Shown piece after piece: positions 27,955 through 36,170 of a stretch of DNA of 64,000 nt. The notes beneath the pieces are model-generated. The model ran no database searches and had not been told where the DNA came from. It worked only from the letters and a program-made list of their open reading frames with translations. How positions within the stretch are numbered: position 1 is the first letter of the stretch; each line of letters begins with the position of its first letter. Origin of the DNA: Methylobacter sp. KS41 (lineage in GTDB: Bacteria > Pseudomonadota > Gammaproteobacteria > Methylococcales > Methylomonadaceae); assembly GCA_002862125.1 (NCBI GenBank), contig PHSP01000003.1, positions 124,001 through 188,000 on the forward strand, given 5' to 3'. Position numbers and translations under genes: made by a program.

Positions 27955-28623
27955 TTATTCAGCCGGGGTAACCATGACTTTCTTGAGTTTCCGGCAGGTA
28001 TCCTGAGCTTCTTCGCAGCGGGTGAACTCATGGGTGTCCTTATCGAAGCATATCCGCACTTCGTCCAAGGTATTGCCGCTCTTCTTCGGTCCGCTCCCGG
28101 TGCAGGACAGGTAAATCTCGCCGGCATCGAGTCCGGGATTGTTTTCCATGAACAGCGCTTCGATCTTGTCGGGGTTTGGCGAACCCGATAAGCGGGGGAG
28201 CTTCAGCTTGCCGAAAAGATTCCCGATCAAATCGAAATAGGCGCTCCGGGCAAGACCGCTGCATGTGCCATGCTTGTCCCACTCATGCTGGATCAGAAAA
28301 TCAGAAGGCATGTAGGCATAGATTTTCTCCTTGTCAATTGCGTCTTCTGGACCGCTATCTTTGCAGCTTTGCGGGTTGCCGGCTCCGCATTCCGGCCATA
28401 GGCCGTGTACGATAAATTCGTTATGTTGTCTGCATTGCAGCTCATGGTTGCCAGGATGCGAGCGGCAAAATTCCGGCGACCACGATAAACTTAACGTATA
28501 GTACTTAAATTGGCCCGCAGTGTTATAGCTGCAGGCCTGTTCATCTTTTGCAGTCCAGTCAGCCGCCGACACTGCGGAAGCAAAAACCATAGCGGCAAAT
28601 AAAATTCTTCGAATCGTCTTCAT
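27955..28623 (-). CDS. Ribonuclease T2 family protein
   Basis: A 222-residue exported RNase T2. The signal peptide is MKTIRRILFAAMVFASAVSA. Both catalytic segments are present: CAS I FIVHGLWPEC and CAS II LIQHEWDKHGTCSG, with YTLSLSWSPEFC before them. Six or more Cys suggest disulfides. It would degrade RNA in the periplasm or outside the cell, giving nucleotides that the phosphatases in this region could strip of phosphate (inference). Confidence 0.92.
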   Translation of the reverse strand: MKTIRRILFAAMVFASAVSAADWTAKDEQACSYNTAGQFKYYTLSLSWSPEFCRSHPGNHELQCRQHNEFIVHGLWPECGAGNPQSCKDSGPEDAIDKEKIYAYMPSDFLIQHEWDKHGTCSGLARSAYFDLIGNLFGKLKLPRLSGSPNPDKIEALFMENNPGLDAGEIYLSCTGSGPKKSGNTLDEVRICFDKDTHEFTRCEEAQDTCRKLKKVMVTPAE

Positions 28624-28720
28624 TTCTCACTCTACTTTATGGTTGTTGAAAATTGGTCGGCGTTCCGATACAAAACAGGCGCAAAGGCGCTCCAGATTTT
28701 ACCAGCATACTATATTGTAA

Positions 28721-29322
28721 TGGTCAAGTAAAACAGGACACTTTCTTAAGCAGTCTTCTTATAGAATTCCCGCTCAAATTCCATCGGGGATTTGTAGCTT
28801 AATGTTGAATGTATTCGTTTGCCATTATAAAACGCCAAATAATCAATAATACTCAACTTTGCCGCCTCTTTAGTTTTGAATTTTTCGTAGTTTAGTTGCT
28901 CATGTTTTAAGCTTCGAAATAATCGCTCTGTCGGCGCATTATCCCAACAATCACCTTTACGGCTCATACTCTGTTGCATCTTCATTATCCCCAAATGACT
29001 TCGGTATTCATGGCTGGCATATTGGCTGCCCCGATCCGAATGATGCACCAGGCCTGGCTCAGGTTTTCGCCGCCAAAACGCCATTTGTAAGGCATTAACA
29101 CACAGTGAGGTGCGCATGTGATCTGCAATGGACCAGCCCAGCACTTGCCTGGAAAATAAATCAATAACAATCGCGACGTAGAGCCAGCCTTCAAGGGTCC
29201 GGACGTAAGTCGTCCAAACCTTATTGGGCGCAGCGACATCAAACTGTCTGTTCAATAGATTGGGAGAAATCGTCTCATTATGATCGCTGTCTGTAGTAAC
29301 TTTGAAGGGTTTTGGGTAGCGC
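28721..29322 (-). mobile_element. IS3-family insertion sequence remnant, one end only
   Basis: One end is visible at 28721 (TGGTCAAGTAAAACAGGACA), typical for IS3-family elements. The element holds only the 3' half of the transposase gene. The other end is lost where the sequence changes directly into an arsenite-pump gene near 29320, with the shared bases GCGCTAC at the junction. Confidence 0.75.
28746..29322 (-). pseudogene. IS3-family transposase OrfB, C-terminal part, catalytic Asp deleted
   Basis: The DDE integrase core is recognisable: NLLNRQFDVAAPNKVWTTY, EGWLYVAIVIDLFSRQVLGW, VHHSDRGSQYAS (second Asp), KGDCWDNAPTERLFRSLKHE (Glu) and a normal end TLSYKSPMEFE. Codons can be followed upstream of the first ATG (29255) to the junction near 29322. 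At 29206-29209 family members read TTDITYVRT, but here TTYVRT. Nine bases are missing and with them the first catalytic Asp. The protein cannot transpose. Confidence 0.85.
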
Positions 29323-30169
29323 TACGAGGAATTGCCCAAGGTTTTCAAGAACACTAAAGTTCTGCTGCTCTCCTTAGTCCAGAACTGGATAATAGGCCCG
29401 GTGCTTATGTTCGCGCTGGCCATTATTTTTCTGCGGGATTACCCGGAGTATATGGTGGGCTTGATCATTATCGGTCTGGCTCGTTGCATCGCCATGGTTC
29501 TGGTCTGGAATGAGTTGGCTCAGGGCGACACCGAATATTGCACGGGCCTGGTGGCATTTAACTCCATTTTCCAGATGCTGTTTTTTTTCCGTCTACACCT
29601 ACGTTTTTGTAACTATCCTGCCCGAATGGCTAGGTATCGCTTCCGGCCTGGAAGTACCGGTCACCATTCTTCAGGCCGCCAAAAGCGTGTTGATTTACCT
29701 CGGCATTCCTTTTTTTGGCGGCATGCTTAGCCGTTTTTTTATGGTGCGGCGAAAAGGATTGCAATGGTATGAGGAAAAATTTATCCCCAAAATAAGCCCA
29801 ATAACTCTCATAGCATTGCTGTTCACAATTCTGGTTATGTTCTCGCTTAAGGGCGAATATATTGTGCAACTGCCTCTGGATGTGGCGCGCATCGCCATTC
29901 CTCTGGTGATCTATTTTATTATCATGTTTCTGGTCACATTTTATATGTCGGCCAAGGCGGGAGCAGGGTATCGCATTAGCGCCACGCTTTCGTTTACGGC
30001 TGCCAGCAACAATTTTGAATTGGCCATCGCCGTGGCTGTCGCGGTTTTTGGCCTCCAGTCCGGCGAGGCATTTGCTGCGGTCATAGGTCCTTTGGTTGAA
30101 GTCCCGGTGCTAATCGGCCTCGTTAAAGTCGCCCTTTACTTCAGGCAAAAAAATATCATCCCTCTGTGA
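29320..30169 (+). pseudogene. ACR3-type arsenite efflux pump, 5'-truncated and frame-broken
   Basis: The sequence from [20 protein letters not shown] onward is an ACR3 arsenite permease: [35 protein letters not shown], then, after a break, [32 protein letters not shown], and the family signature [20 protein letters not shown]. About 75 N-terminal codons are missing, replaced by the IS3 remnant. The frame changes at a run of eight T (29581-29588). No arsR or arsC gene is near. Confidence 0.85.
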
Positions 30170-30173
30170 AATA

Positions 30174-30212
30174 GACCGGGTAAATTTCACCTCTGTTCCT
30201 GAGAGCCCGGTC
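30174..30212. terminator. Weak inverted repeat between convergent genes
   Basis: GACCGGG (30174-30180) and CCCGGTC (30206-30212) with a 25-base loop, between the ACR3 remnant and the sensor kinase end. There is no U tract, so this is only a possibility. Confidence 0.3.
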
Positions 30213-30269
30213 AAATAATGAATGTAAAAAGATATTAGCTGCGCTGTTAAATCAGGCTCCAAAATCATT

Positions 30270-32696
30270 TCATGCACGCTCCTGACACTCATCAGGTTTT
30301 ATTTGTGTTGGCAGGGTGAAATAAAAAGCGCAGCCCTTTCCGGATTTGCTTTTGAAATACAAAGTGCCGCCATGGGCTTCGAGCAGTGAGCGGCTGATGG
30401 ATAGGCCCATGCCCATGCCGTCCGGCTTGGTGGTATAAAAGGGCATAAATATTTTTTGTTGCCGGTCTTCATCAATTCCCGGTCCATTGTCCTTTATCCT
30501 TACCAGCACGGCATTTTTGAGCGTCAACCGGCTATGGATGCTTAACTGGCGTTGCTGATTTTCGGCTAGGTTTTGCAAGGCGTCAATGCTGTTCCGGATT
30601 AAATTTATGATGACCTGTTCAATATGTATATGATCGACATTAATAGGCGGCAGATCATTGTCCAGTTGCAAGGCCAGCTCTATGCCGTTTTGTTTAAGTT
30701 CAGCGGCGCACAGGCTGACAGCGTCCTGAATCAAGGTATTAATGCTGGCGGCTGAACTTTGTTTTGCATGCGATTTGACAAATTCCCTCATCCGGTGAAT
30801 TATCCGCCCGGCTCTTAAAGCCTGTTGCTGGGTTTTGTATAATACTTCGGCAAGCTTTACCAGATCAGGATTATCCTTGTTAATCAGGTTTAAACTGACT
30901 TGCGCATAGCTGGAAATTGCGGTGAGCGGCTGATTGACTTCATGAGCGATGCCCGAGGCCATTTCACCCATCAGCCCGAGCCGGGTGACATGAGCGAGCT
31001 GGTCCAGATGTTCCTTGTTTTTCCGCTCCCTGTGTTTGCGCAAACTCACGTCACGGACAATATAAGTAAAATAGCGTGCATTATCGATTGCATACTCGGC
31101 TATGGACAGGTCCACAGGCACCACTGAGCCATTTTTGTGAATACCTTCAAGCTCTTGAATTTTAGCGCCGGATTTTGCTGCGCTGGACATGAAGTTATCA
31201 TTTTTTTCTTTTGACCATGACGGCATGATTTGGTCAATACCGCACCCCGTCAGCTCTTCCGGCTGATAGCCAAAAATGGCTTCAACCGCGGTATTGGCAG
31301 ACACGATGACGCCGGATTTGTCGACAGTGATAATACCTTCCACTGAAGCATTAAAAATGGCGTTGAGCTTGGCTTCCATTGCTTTGCGCCCGGTAATGTC
31401 CCGGCAAAACACACAAAACTGCTGGAATTCAGGCAGGAAGGCGGCCGATATTTCAATATCAATGAGATGCCCGCCCTTATGACGGTGACGTGTTTCGAAT
31501 ATGTCATGACCTTGTGCAGCAATTTTTTCAATATGGGCTTTTATTTGCTGAGGATTTTCTATTGCCTCCAATTGACTGATGTGCATGCTCATCAATTCAT
31601 CAATCGAATAACCGATGATTTTTGCATAAGATTCATTGGTCTGCAGCAATTTACCATTCAGATCGGCTATCCAGAATCCGTCCTGCAATGTATCAACCAT
31701 CGTTTTGATCTGATTTAAGAGCTGATCAGCTTGCTTGCGCTCGCTGATGTCTCGAATGATGGCAATACCGCCTATGATCTTTCCTGATGCATCTCGGGAT
31801 GGAGCGCAGGTCATGTCTATCCACATACAGGCATCGCCGGAGTCGGGGCAATATTGGCCTTCGTAATAAACCATTTCGCCTTTCAGGGCATTTTTTGAAG
31901 CCGGGAGAATGGACTTATCCTCGAAATTATTCATGTCCAGGCCGACGATTCCGCTAACTGAATTGTGCATAATATTGGCGAAGCGCTCGTTGCAATAAGT
32001 AATGACGAGGTTCGTGTCGAAATGAAAAATGCCAACAGGCGAATGATTGAGTAGCAAGCGATAGTGTTCCTCGCTGGTTCTCACTGCTTCCTCGCGTGCG
32101 GCGGCTTCGAGACGTAAAACGATGTTCTCGGTCAGGCTCCTGTTGTTTTGACGATGACTGAGGATTATAAAGCCGAGGTACAACAAGACCGCCATGCCCA
32201 TTGCCACGGACAATCTGTTACCCGCTATAAACAGGCGGATTATCAGTGGCAGCAGAGAAGCTACGGAAAATACGATTGCGCTGAGCAGATCAGCTGAAAA
32301 TGCCATCACTCCGCCAGCCGTCAGGCCGGCCAGCATAAAGATCAGAAACATCTGATGCTGCGTATCATGGGCGGGGAACATAAGAAAACCGGTCGAACCC
32401 CACAAAACGCCGACGGCCAGAACGCCAAGACGAAACCTCAAGAGCCAAACATGAGTTGCTTCATCATCGGCTTTAGAACATAAATAAGCTTTCACAAGAG
32501 CAGCCCGTGAAAACCCGGCCAGCAGAATGAGGGAAAGCCAGCCAAGTATCACGGAAGACGCAATCGCTTCGCGCTGCATATAGGCAAGAATCAATGCGAG
32601 TATTGTGCTGGTGATCAGTGACAAAATACTCGAAGAAAACAGCTGTCGCAGCTGCGCGGATTGTATTGCTGTATTTATATTCAACTTGTTTATCAC
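30270..32696 (-). CDS. Membrane-bound PAS sensor histidine kinase, orphan
   Basis: An 808-residue kinase. About six hydrophobic segments fill residues 20-180. Three PAS domains follow, starting near YRLLLNHSPVGIFHFD, MVDTLQDGFWIADLNG and LNAIFNASVEGIITVDKSG, the first two with PAC-like ends (IIRDISERKQA, FCRDITGRKAM). The kinase core has the phosphorylated His585 in GIAHEVNQPLTAIS, then the N box VIINLIRNSIDAL, G1 IKDNGPGIDED, and G2 GMGMGLSISRSLLEAHGG. This order resembles FixL/NtrB-type kinases. No response regulator adjoins. The start is GTG 32694-32696, which lies in the CTAG/CACCTAG boundary of a repeat element; the original start may lie elsewhere. Confidence 0.88.
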   Translation of the reverse strand: MINKLNINTAIQSAQLRQLFSSSILSLITSTILALILAYMQREAIASSVILGWLSLILLAGFSRAALVKAYLCSKADDEATHVWLLRFRLGVLAVGVLWGSTGFLMFPAHDTQHQMFLIFMLAGLTAGGVMAFSADLLSAIVFSVASLLPLIIRLFIAGNRLSVAMGMAVLLYLGFIILSHRQNNRSLTENIVLRLEAAAREEAVRTSEEHYRLLLNHSPVGIFHFDTNLVITYCNERFANIMHNSVSGIVGLDMNNFEDKSILPASKNALKGEMVYYEGQYCPDSGDACMWIDMTCAPSRDASGKIIGGIAIIRDISERKQADQLLNQIKTMVDTLQDGFWIADLNGKLLQTNESYAKIIGYSIDELMSMHISQLEAIENPQQIKAHIEKIAAQGHDIFETRHRHKGGHLIDIEISAAFLPEFQQFCVFCRDITGRKAMEAKLNAIFNASVEGIITVDKSGVIVSANTAVEAIFGYQPEELTGCGIDQIMPSWSKEKNDNFMSSAAKSGAKIQELEGIHKNGSVVPVDLSIAEYAIDNARYFTYIVRDVSLRKHRERKNKEHLDQLAHVTRLGLMGEMASGIAHEVNQPLTAISSYAQVSLNLINKDNPDLVKLAEVLYKTQQQALRAGRIIHRMREFVKSHAKQSSAASINTLIQDAVSLCAAELKQNGIELALQLDNDLPPINVDHIHIEQVIINLIRNSIDALQNLAENQQRQLSIHSRLTLKNAVLVRIKDNGPGIDEDRQQKIFMPFYTTKPDGMGMGLSISRSLLEAHGGTLYFKSKSGKGCAFYFTLPTQIKPDECQERA

Positions 32697-32865
32697 CTAG
32701 GAGCCTGTCGGACTTAGCGAATCGATATTAGAAAAATTCCACTTTGAGTTTTAAAATATGTGTTTTCATGAAGAATTTCAACACTTAGACGTGTGTTTTT
32801 ATCAATATATGCCTTTATAAATCCACTCATGAGTGAAAAATAGCTTCTACCCGACAGACTACTAG
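32697..32865. mobile_element. Small inverted-repeat element flanked by CTAG
   Basis: CTAG at 32697-32700 and again at 32862-32865 enclose 161 bases whose ends are imperfect inverted repeats: GAGCCTGTCGGACTTA against TAGTCTGTCGGGTAGA. It has no coding capacity. This has the form of a MITE with a four-base target duplication; CTAG fits the YTAR target of IS5-type elements, but the parent element is not identified. Confidence 0.5.
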
Positions 32866-33490
32866 GTGTTAGTGGCCGGATACATCCCTAACGGCTGAAT
32901 TGGATTTGAGTTGTTGTTCGTACAGGTTGCTGGATTGTAGACTAAGCTGATCGGTGGATCATTAAATCATAAAGAACGGCTTCTTCAAAAATATTCATTT
33001 TGCCAGCGTCAAATTGCCAGTTGTCTAAAAAGTTGTTATCCAAGAATGTGTTTTTAATGTCAGCCCAGTGCTGAAATCAAAACTTGCAGCACACCTGTTG
33101 AATCAAATTATCTCTGACATTAAATCTTATGGTCTTCACTGATTTTTAGTTAGCCGTCAGGCAACCAGGGAAATAGAGAAGCAGGCGTAACAAACAAGCC
33201 GCCCCCGTTCGCCGCCTGACTTCAAACTAAGGGAAAATGCTTTAAATCTACCAATGTTCTTTGCAAAATAGATTATTTTCATATTTAATGAAAGAAAAGT
33301 TCTTAGATGCTGAACACATGATTGTTAATGATCCGGGAACTATTAAAGAGTCATGAATACCGGATATTTTGTGAGTAAACAGGCTCAGGGCATTCCATGC
33401 AGGAAGTATTTTAAAGCGGAATATAGCCGGAATGAAAAATTTAATAGTCAAGATAGATAGTCATCCATATATTTAAGCAAAAATGTAGTT
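32866..33490. other. Intergenic region, no gene called
   Basis: Over 600 bases with no supported gene. On the minus strand about 33080-32950 there is an open stretch of some 45 codons (for example DNWQFDAGKMNIFEEAV) with protein-like composition but no ribosome-binding site. It could be a gene remnant. A 67-codon frame at 33248-33451 (minus) looks accidental. Confidence 0.4.
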
Positions 33491-34120
33491 ATGAAACCAG
33501 GAAACAAAGAATTGGATGCGATCGAAAGCTTAACTCTGGGCCATTACAATCAAAATGCCGCGGCGTTTTGGAATGGCACAAAAGACCATGACGTAACCCA
33601 GAACTATGAGGCATTTTTAACGCCCTTTCCTGAAAATAAAAAGCTGGATATTCTGGATTTTGGTTGCGGGCCGGGAAGAGATGTTTATTATTTCAAGTCA
33701 TTAGGCCACAGGCCGGTGGGTCTGGACGGCAGCGAGGTCTTTTGCGGCATGGCCCGCAGGCATACTGGCTGCCATATTCTTCATCAAAAGTTTCTTAGCC
33801 TGGAGCTGGCAAGGCACGCATTCGATGGCATTTTCGCCAATGCCTCGCTGTTTCATGTTCCCTTGCAGGAGTTGCCGCGAGTACTCGATGATTTACATGC
33901 AGCATTAAAACCTGGCGGTATTTTATTTTTATCCAACCCTCGCGGCAATGGCGAAGGCTGGTCAGGCCAAAGATACGGTCATTACATGCAATTTGAAACC
34001 AGTAAAGCATTTCTGAAGGAGGCGGGATTTCAAGTGCTCGATCATTATTACCGGCCTTCTGGCAAACCCGATCATGAACAACACTGGTTAGCGATCGTAG
34101 CTCAAGCCGAGGCGTTATGA
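33491..34120 (+). CDS. SAM-dependent methyltransferase (class I)
   Basis: A 209-residue methyltransferase. SAM motif I is LDILDFGCGPGRDVYYFKS (about residues 53-71), followed by PVGLDGSEVFCGMARR, the post-motif GIFANASLFHVP and LKPGGILFLSNPRG. It resembles small UbiE/methyltransferase-11 type enzymes. The substrate is unknown. It heads a same-strand row with yceI and a glutathione S-transferase gene, 51 and 39 bases apart, perhaps one transcript linked to detoxification. Confidence 0.85.
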   Translation: MKPGNKELDAIESLTLGHYNQNAAAFWNGTKDHDVTQNYEAFLTPFPENKKLDILDFGCGPGRDVYYFKSLGHRPVGLDGSEVFCGMARRHTGCHILHQKFLSLELARHAFDGIFANASLFHVPLQELPRVLDDLHAALKPGGILFLSNPRGNGEGWSGQRYGHYMQFETSKAFLKEAGFQVLDHYYRPSGKPDHEQHWLAIVAQAEAL

Positions 34121-34171
34121 AAGTAACGTTATTGAAAAATAAAGGCAGGTATTTTTAATACGGGATCAATT

Positions 34172-34738
34172 ATGAAGAAGACAATTCTTGCACTGTTTAT
34201 CGGCAGTACATTAAGCTTTTCCGCCACGGCTGCGAATTCTTACACCGTTGATCCCAGGCATACCTTTCCCGGCTTTGAGATCAATCATCTGGGCTTTTCA
34301 ATTCAACGGGGCCGATTTAATCAGACTAGCGGCAAAGTGCTGCTTGATCCTGAATCGGCAAGCGGATATATTTTAATTTCTATCGAAACGGCTTCGATCA
34401 GTACAGGACTTGCCGAACTTGAAAAGCATTTACGCAGCAAGGAGTTTCTTGATGCTGAACGCTATCCACAGATCAAGTTTACGGGAGACAAGCTCAGCTT
34501 TAACAAAGACAAGCTTGTTGCCGCCGATGGCAAACTGACTCTGCACGGCATTTCCAAACCGGTACATCTGACCGTAGATCATTTTTATTGCGGTCTGAAC
34601 CCAATCAACATGAAGAACACCTGCGGCGCAAATGCAACAACCATGATCAAACGTTCTGATTTTGGCATAGACAAATATGCCCCGAAACTGGCTGATGAAG
34701 TTAAAATTGTCATTCAGATTGAAGCGGCAAAAGATTGA
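34172..34738 (+). CDS. YceI-family periplasmic lipid-binding protein
   Basis: A 188-residue exported lipocalin-like protein of the YceI family, which binds isoprenoid-type lipids. The signal peptide is LALFIGSTLSFSATAA. It starts with the typical YTVDPRHTFPGFEINHLGFS, has KHLRSKEFLDAERYPQIKFTG (split here only for quoting), HGISKPVHLTVDHFYC and MIKRSDFGIDKYAP. Two Cys (FYCGLN and NTCGAN) may form a disulfide. Confidence 0.9.
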   Translation: MKKTILALFIGSTLSFSATAANSYTVDPRHTFPGFEINHLGFSIQRGRFNQTSGKVLLDPESASGYILISIETASISTGLAELEKHLRSKEFLDAERYPQIKFTGDKLSFNKDKLVAADGKLTLHGISKPVHLTVDHFYCGLNPINMKNTCGANATTMIKRSDFGIDKYAPKLADEVKIVIQIEAAKD

Positions 34739-34777
34739 TTCGGCCTCATTAATAATTACAACCCGGAGGAATAAACA

Positions 34778-35383
34778 ATGAAACTCTATTACAGTCCAGG
34801 CGCCTGTTCGCTATCGCCTCATATCGTAGCCTGTGAAGCAGAGCTACCGGTTGAACTGATTAAAGTTGATCTGGAAAGCAAACTCACTGAAACCGGCGAA
34901 GATTTCCGGCAGTTGAATCCTAACGGTTATGTACCCCTGCTGATACTTGATGACGGCAACAGTCTCACTGAAGGCCCGGCCATTGTTCAGTATCTTGCCG
35001 ATCAGGCGCCGGATAAAAAAATCATCCCGCCGGCGGGTACATTCGAACGTTCAAAATTGCAGCAATGGCTGAATTTTATCTCAACCGAGATTCATAAAAG
35101 CTTTTCGCCGCTGTTTAATTCTGCAGCCCCTGATGGCGCTAAAGAATTAGCGGCGAGTATCCTGATGAGACGTCTGGAAACAGTCGCGGAACAGCTTTCG
35201 TCACAACCTTTTTTGCTCGGCGAGAATTTTACCGTGGCAGACGCTTATTTATTCGTCACGCTGAGTTGGGGTAAGTATGTTGATATTGATATCTCCCGTT
35301 GGCCGGCACTGGTAAGATATTCGGATAGAATTTCCGGGCGCCCTGCTGTGCAAAAAGCCATGAAAGAAGAAGGGCTTATTTAA
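34778..35383 (+). CDS. Glutathione S-transferase, beta-class-like
   Basis: A 201-residue two-domain GST. The N-terminal thioredoxin-like domain opens MKLYYSPGACSLSPHIVACE with the Cys10 and Ser/His arrangement of bacterial beta GSTs, and contains NPNGYVPLLILDDG (cis-Pro) and LTEGPAIVQYLAD (glutathione Glu/Gly site). The helical C-terminal domain carries the N-capping motif FTVADAYLFVTL. GGAGG precedes ATG. It conjugates or reduces electrophiles with glutathione; the substrate is unknown. Confidence 0.9.
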   Translation: MKLYYSPGACSLSPHIVACEAELPVELIKVDLESKLTETGEDFRQLNPNGYVPLLILDDGNSLTEGPAIVQYLADQAPDKKIIPPAGTFERSKLQQWLNFISTEIHKSFSPLFNSAAPDGAKELAASILMRRLETVAEQLSSQPFLLGENFTVADAYLFVTLSWGKYVDIDISRWPALVRYSDRISGRPAVQKAMKEEGLI

Positions 35384-35390
35384 CCCGCAA

Positions 35391-35417
35391 GGCGGATTCG
35401 CCGACAGGCAATCCGCC
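35391..35417. repeat. REP-like palindrome GGCGGATT/AATCCGCC
   Basis: Eight-base perfect arms GGCGGATT and AATCCGCC around CGCCGACAGGC, beginning 8 bases after the GST stop. It may protect or end the transcript. Confidence 0.65.
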
Positions 35418-35554
35418 ATAAACGATGCAGATGAAGTTAATGATTACTTAGGTTTTATCAAGCAGTTTGATGAAGCTGCTTTTTAAACGATTATAGTCTA
35501 CCACTTAAGGTGGTTTGCTATCGCTAAACTGCAATACCTGTTACAGAAACGTAG

Positions 35555-35579
35555 GGCGGATGCCGACAGGCGATCCGCC
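35555..35579. repeat. REP-like palindrome GGCGGAT/ATCCGCC
   Basis: Seven-base arms around GCCGACAGGCG, same loop type as the copy at 35391. Confidence 0.65.
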
Positions 35580-35605
35580 AAACAGCGGTTGGCTTCTTCA
35601 CATGC

Positions 35606-35630
35606 GGCGGAACCGCTATCGCGTTCCGCC
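35606..35630. repeat. REP-like palindrome GGCGGAA/TTCCGCC
   Basis: Seven-base arms around CCGCTATCGCG. It has the same arm type as the copies at 18243 and 49800. Confidence 0.65.
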
Positions 35631-35748
35631 TTACGAGTTGCCCGCCGATTTTGCCGAATTCTGCGTGGGGAAACGATAGAGCCGTTTGCACTCTACCGGG
35701 CAGAATCGGGGAGGCCGGCATGTTTGGCGCAATACGCTCAATTTTGGA

Positions 35749-35815
35749 ATATGAAATCAATGGATAATGTTAGTCTGATTTCCCCTCACCCAACCCTCTC
35801 GCTTTGGAGAATCGT
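35749..35815 (+). repeat. Partial copy of the TTAAAT inverted-repeat element
   Basis: The segment from ATGAAATCAATGGATAATGT through CTGATT to CTCTCGCTTTGGAGA repeats the inner part of the elements at 52134 and 62303, but the terminal inverted repeats are absent. Confidence 0.55.
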
Positions 35816-35864
35816 GGCATGAGTTCACCCGCATTCTCCGTTGCTTCTTGCTGTTTTCTTTTGT

Positions 35865-36170
35865 TTAAATAACCCCATTTTCAATCACTGGTAAAACCCA
35901 GTATTGAATACCCGAACCGGAAAATTCCCGGCGTAATTGCTCCAATAATGCCGGCAGCTGGTCTGCCGGTACATACATTTGGAAGCGGATTCGTTTCTGA
36001 CGGCCCGTCACTTGTTCCGGCAGCGATAAGCCTTTGTTAACATGATGATGAGCGCTGACCTGAAAACTGCTGAAGCCATATTCCGTTTCCAGCAGCAGCA
36101 GGCTGTCCACCATCATTTCTTCAAGGCTGGGCGGAATGTTGAGTGTCACCAAATATTCAGTGCAGTTCAT
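35865..36170 (-). CDS. DUF3240 family protein of a metal efflux operon
   Basis: A 101-residue cytoplasmic protein of the DUF3240 family, found at the end of CzcCBA-type operons. It looks like a PII-like ferredoxin fold: YLVTLNIPPSLEEMMVDSLL, then FSSFQVSAHHHVNKG with three His in a row, and QMYVPADQLPALLEQLRREF. The His cluster suggests metal sensing (inference). The ATG overlaps the stop of the RND pump gene by four bases (ATGA), so it is translationally coupled as last gene of the operon. Confidence 0.85.
   Translation of the reverse strand: MNCTEYLVTLNIPPSLEEMMVDSLLLLETEYGFSSFQVSAHHHVNKGLSLPEQVTGRQKRIRFQMYVPADQLPALLEQLRREFSGSGIQYWVLPVIENGVI

Larger units (their letters stand above)
35384..35864. 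other. Intergenic REP cluster
   Basis: No gene. Holds three GGCGGA-type palindromes (next three entries) and a partial copy of the TTAAAT inverted-repeat element at 35749-35815. Open frames here are by-products of the palindromes. Confidence 0.6.

Noticed and set aside
29332-29730. The open frame 29332-29730 as a complete small membrane protein
   Set aside because: It is an internal part of ACR3; the homology starts at 29320 without a start codon and continues in another frame after the T8 run.
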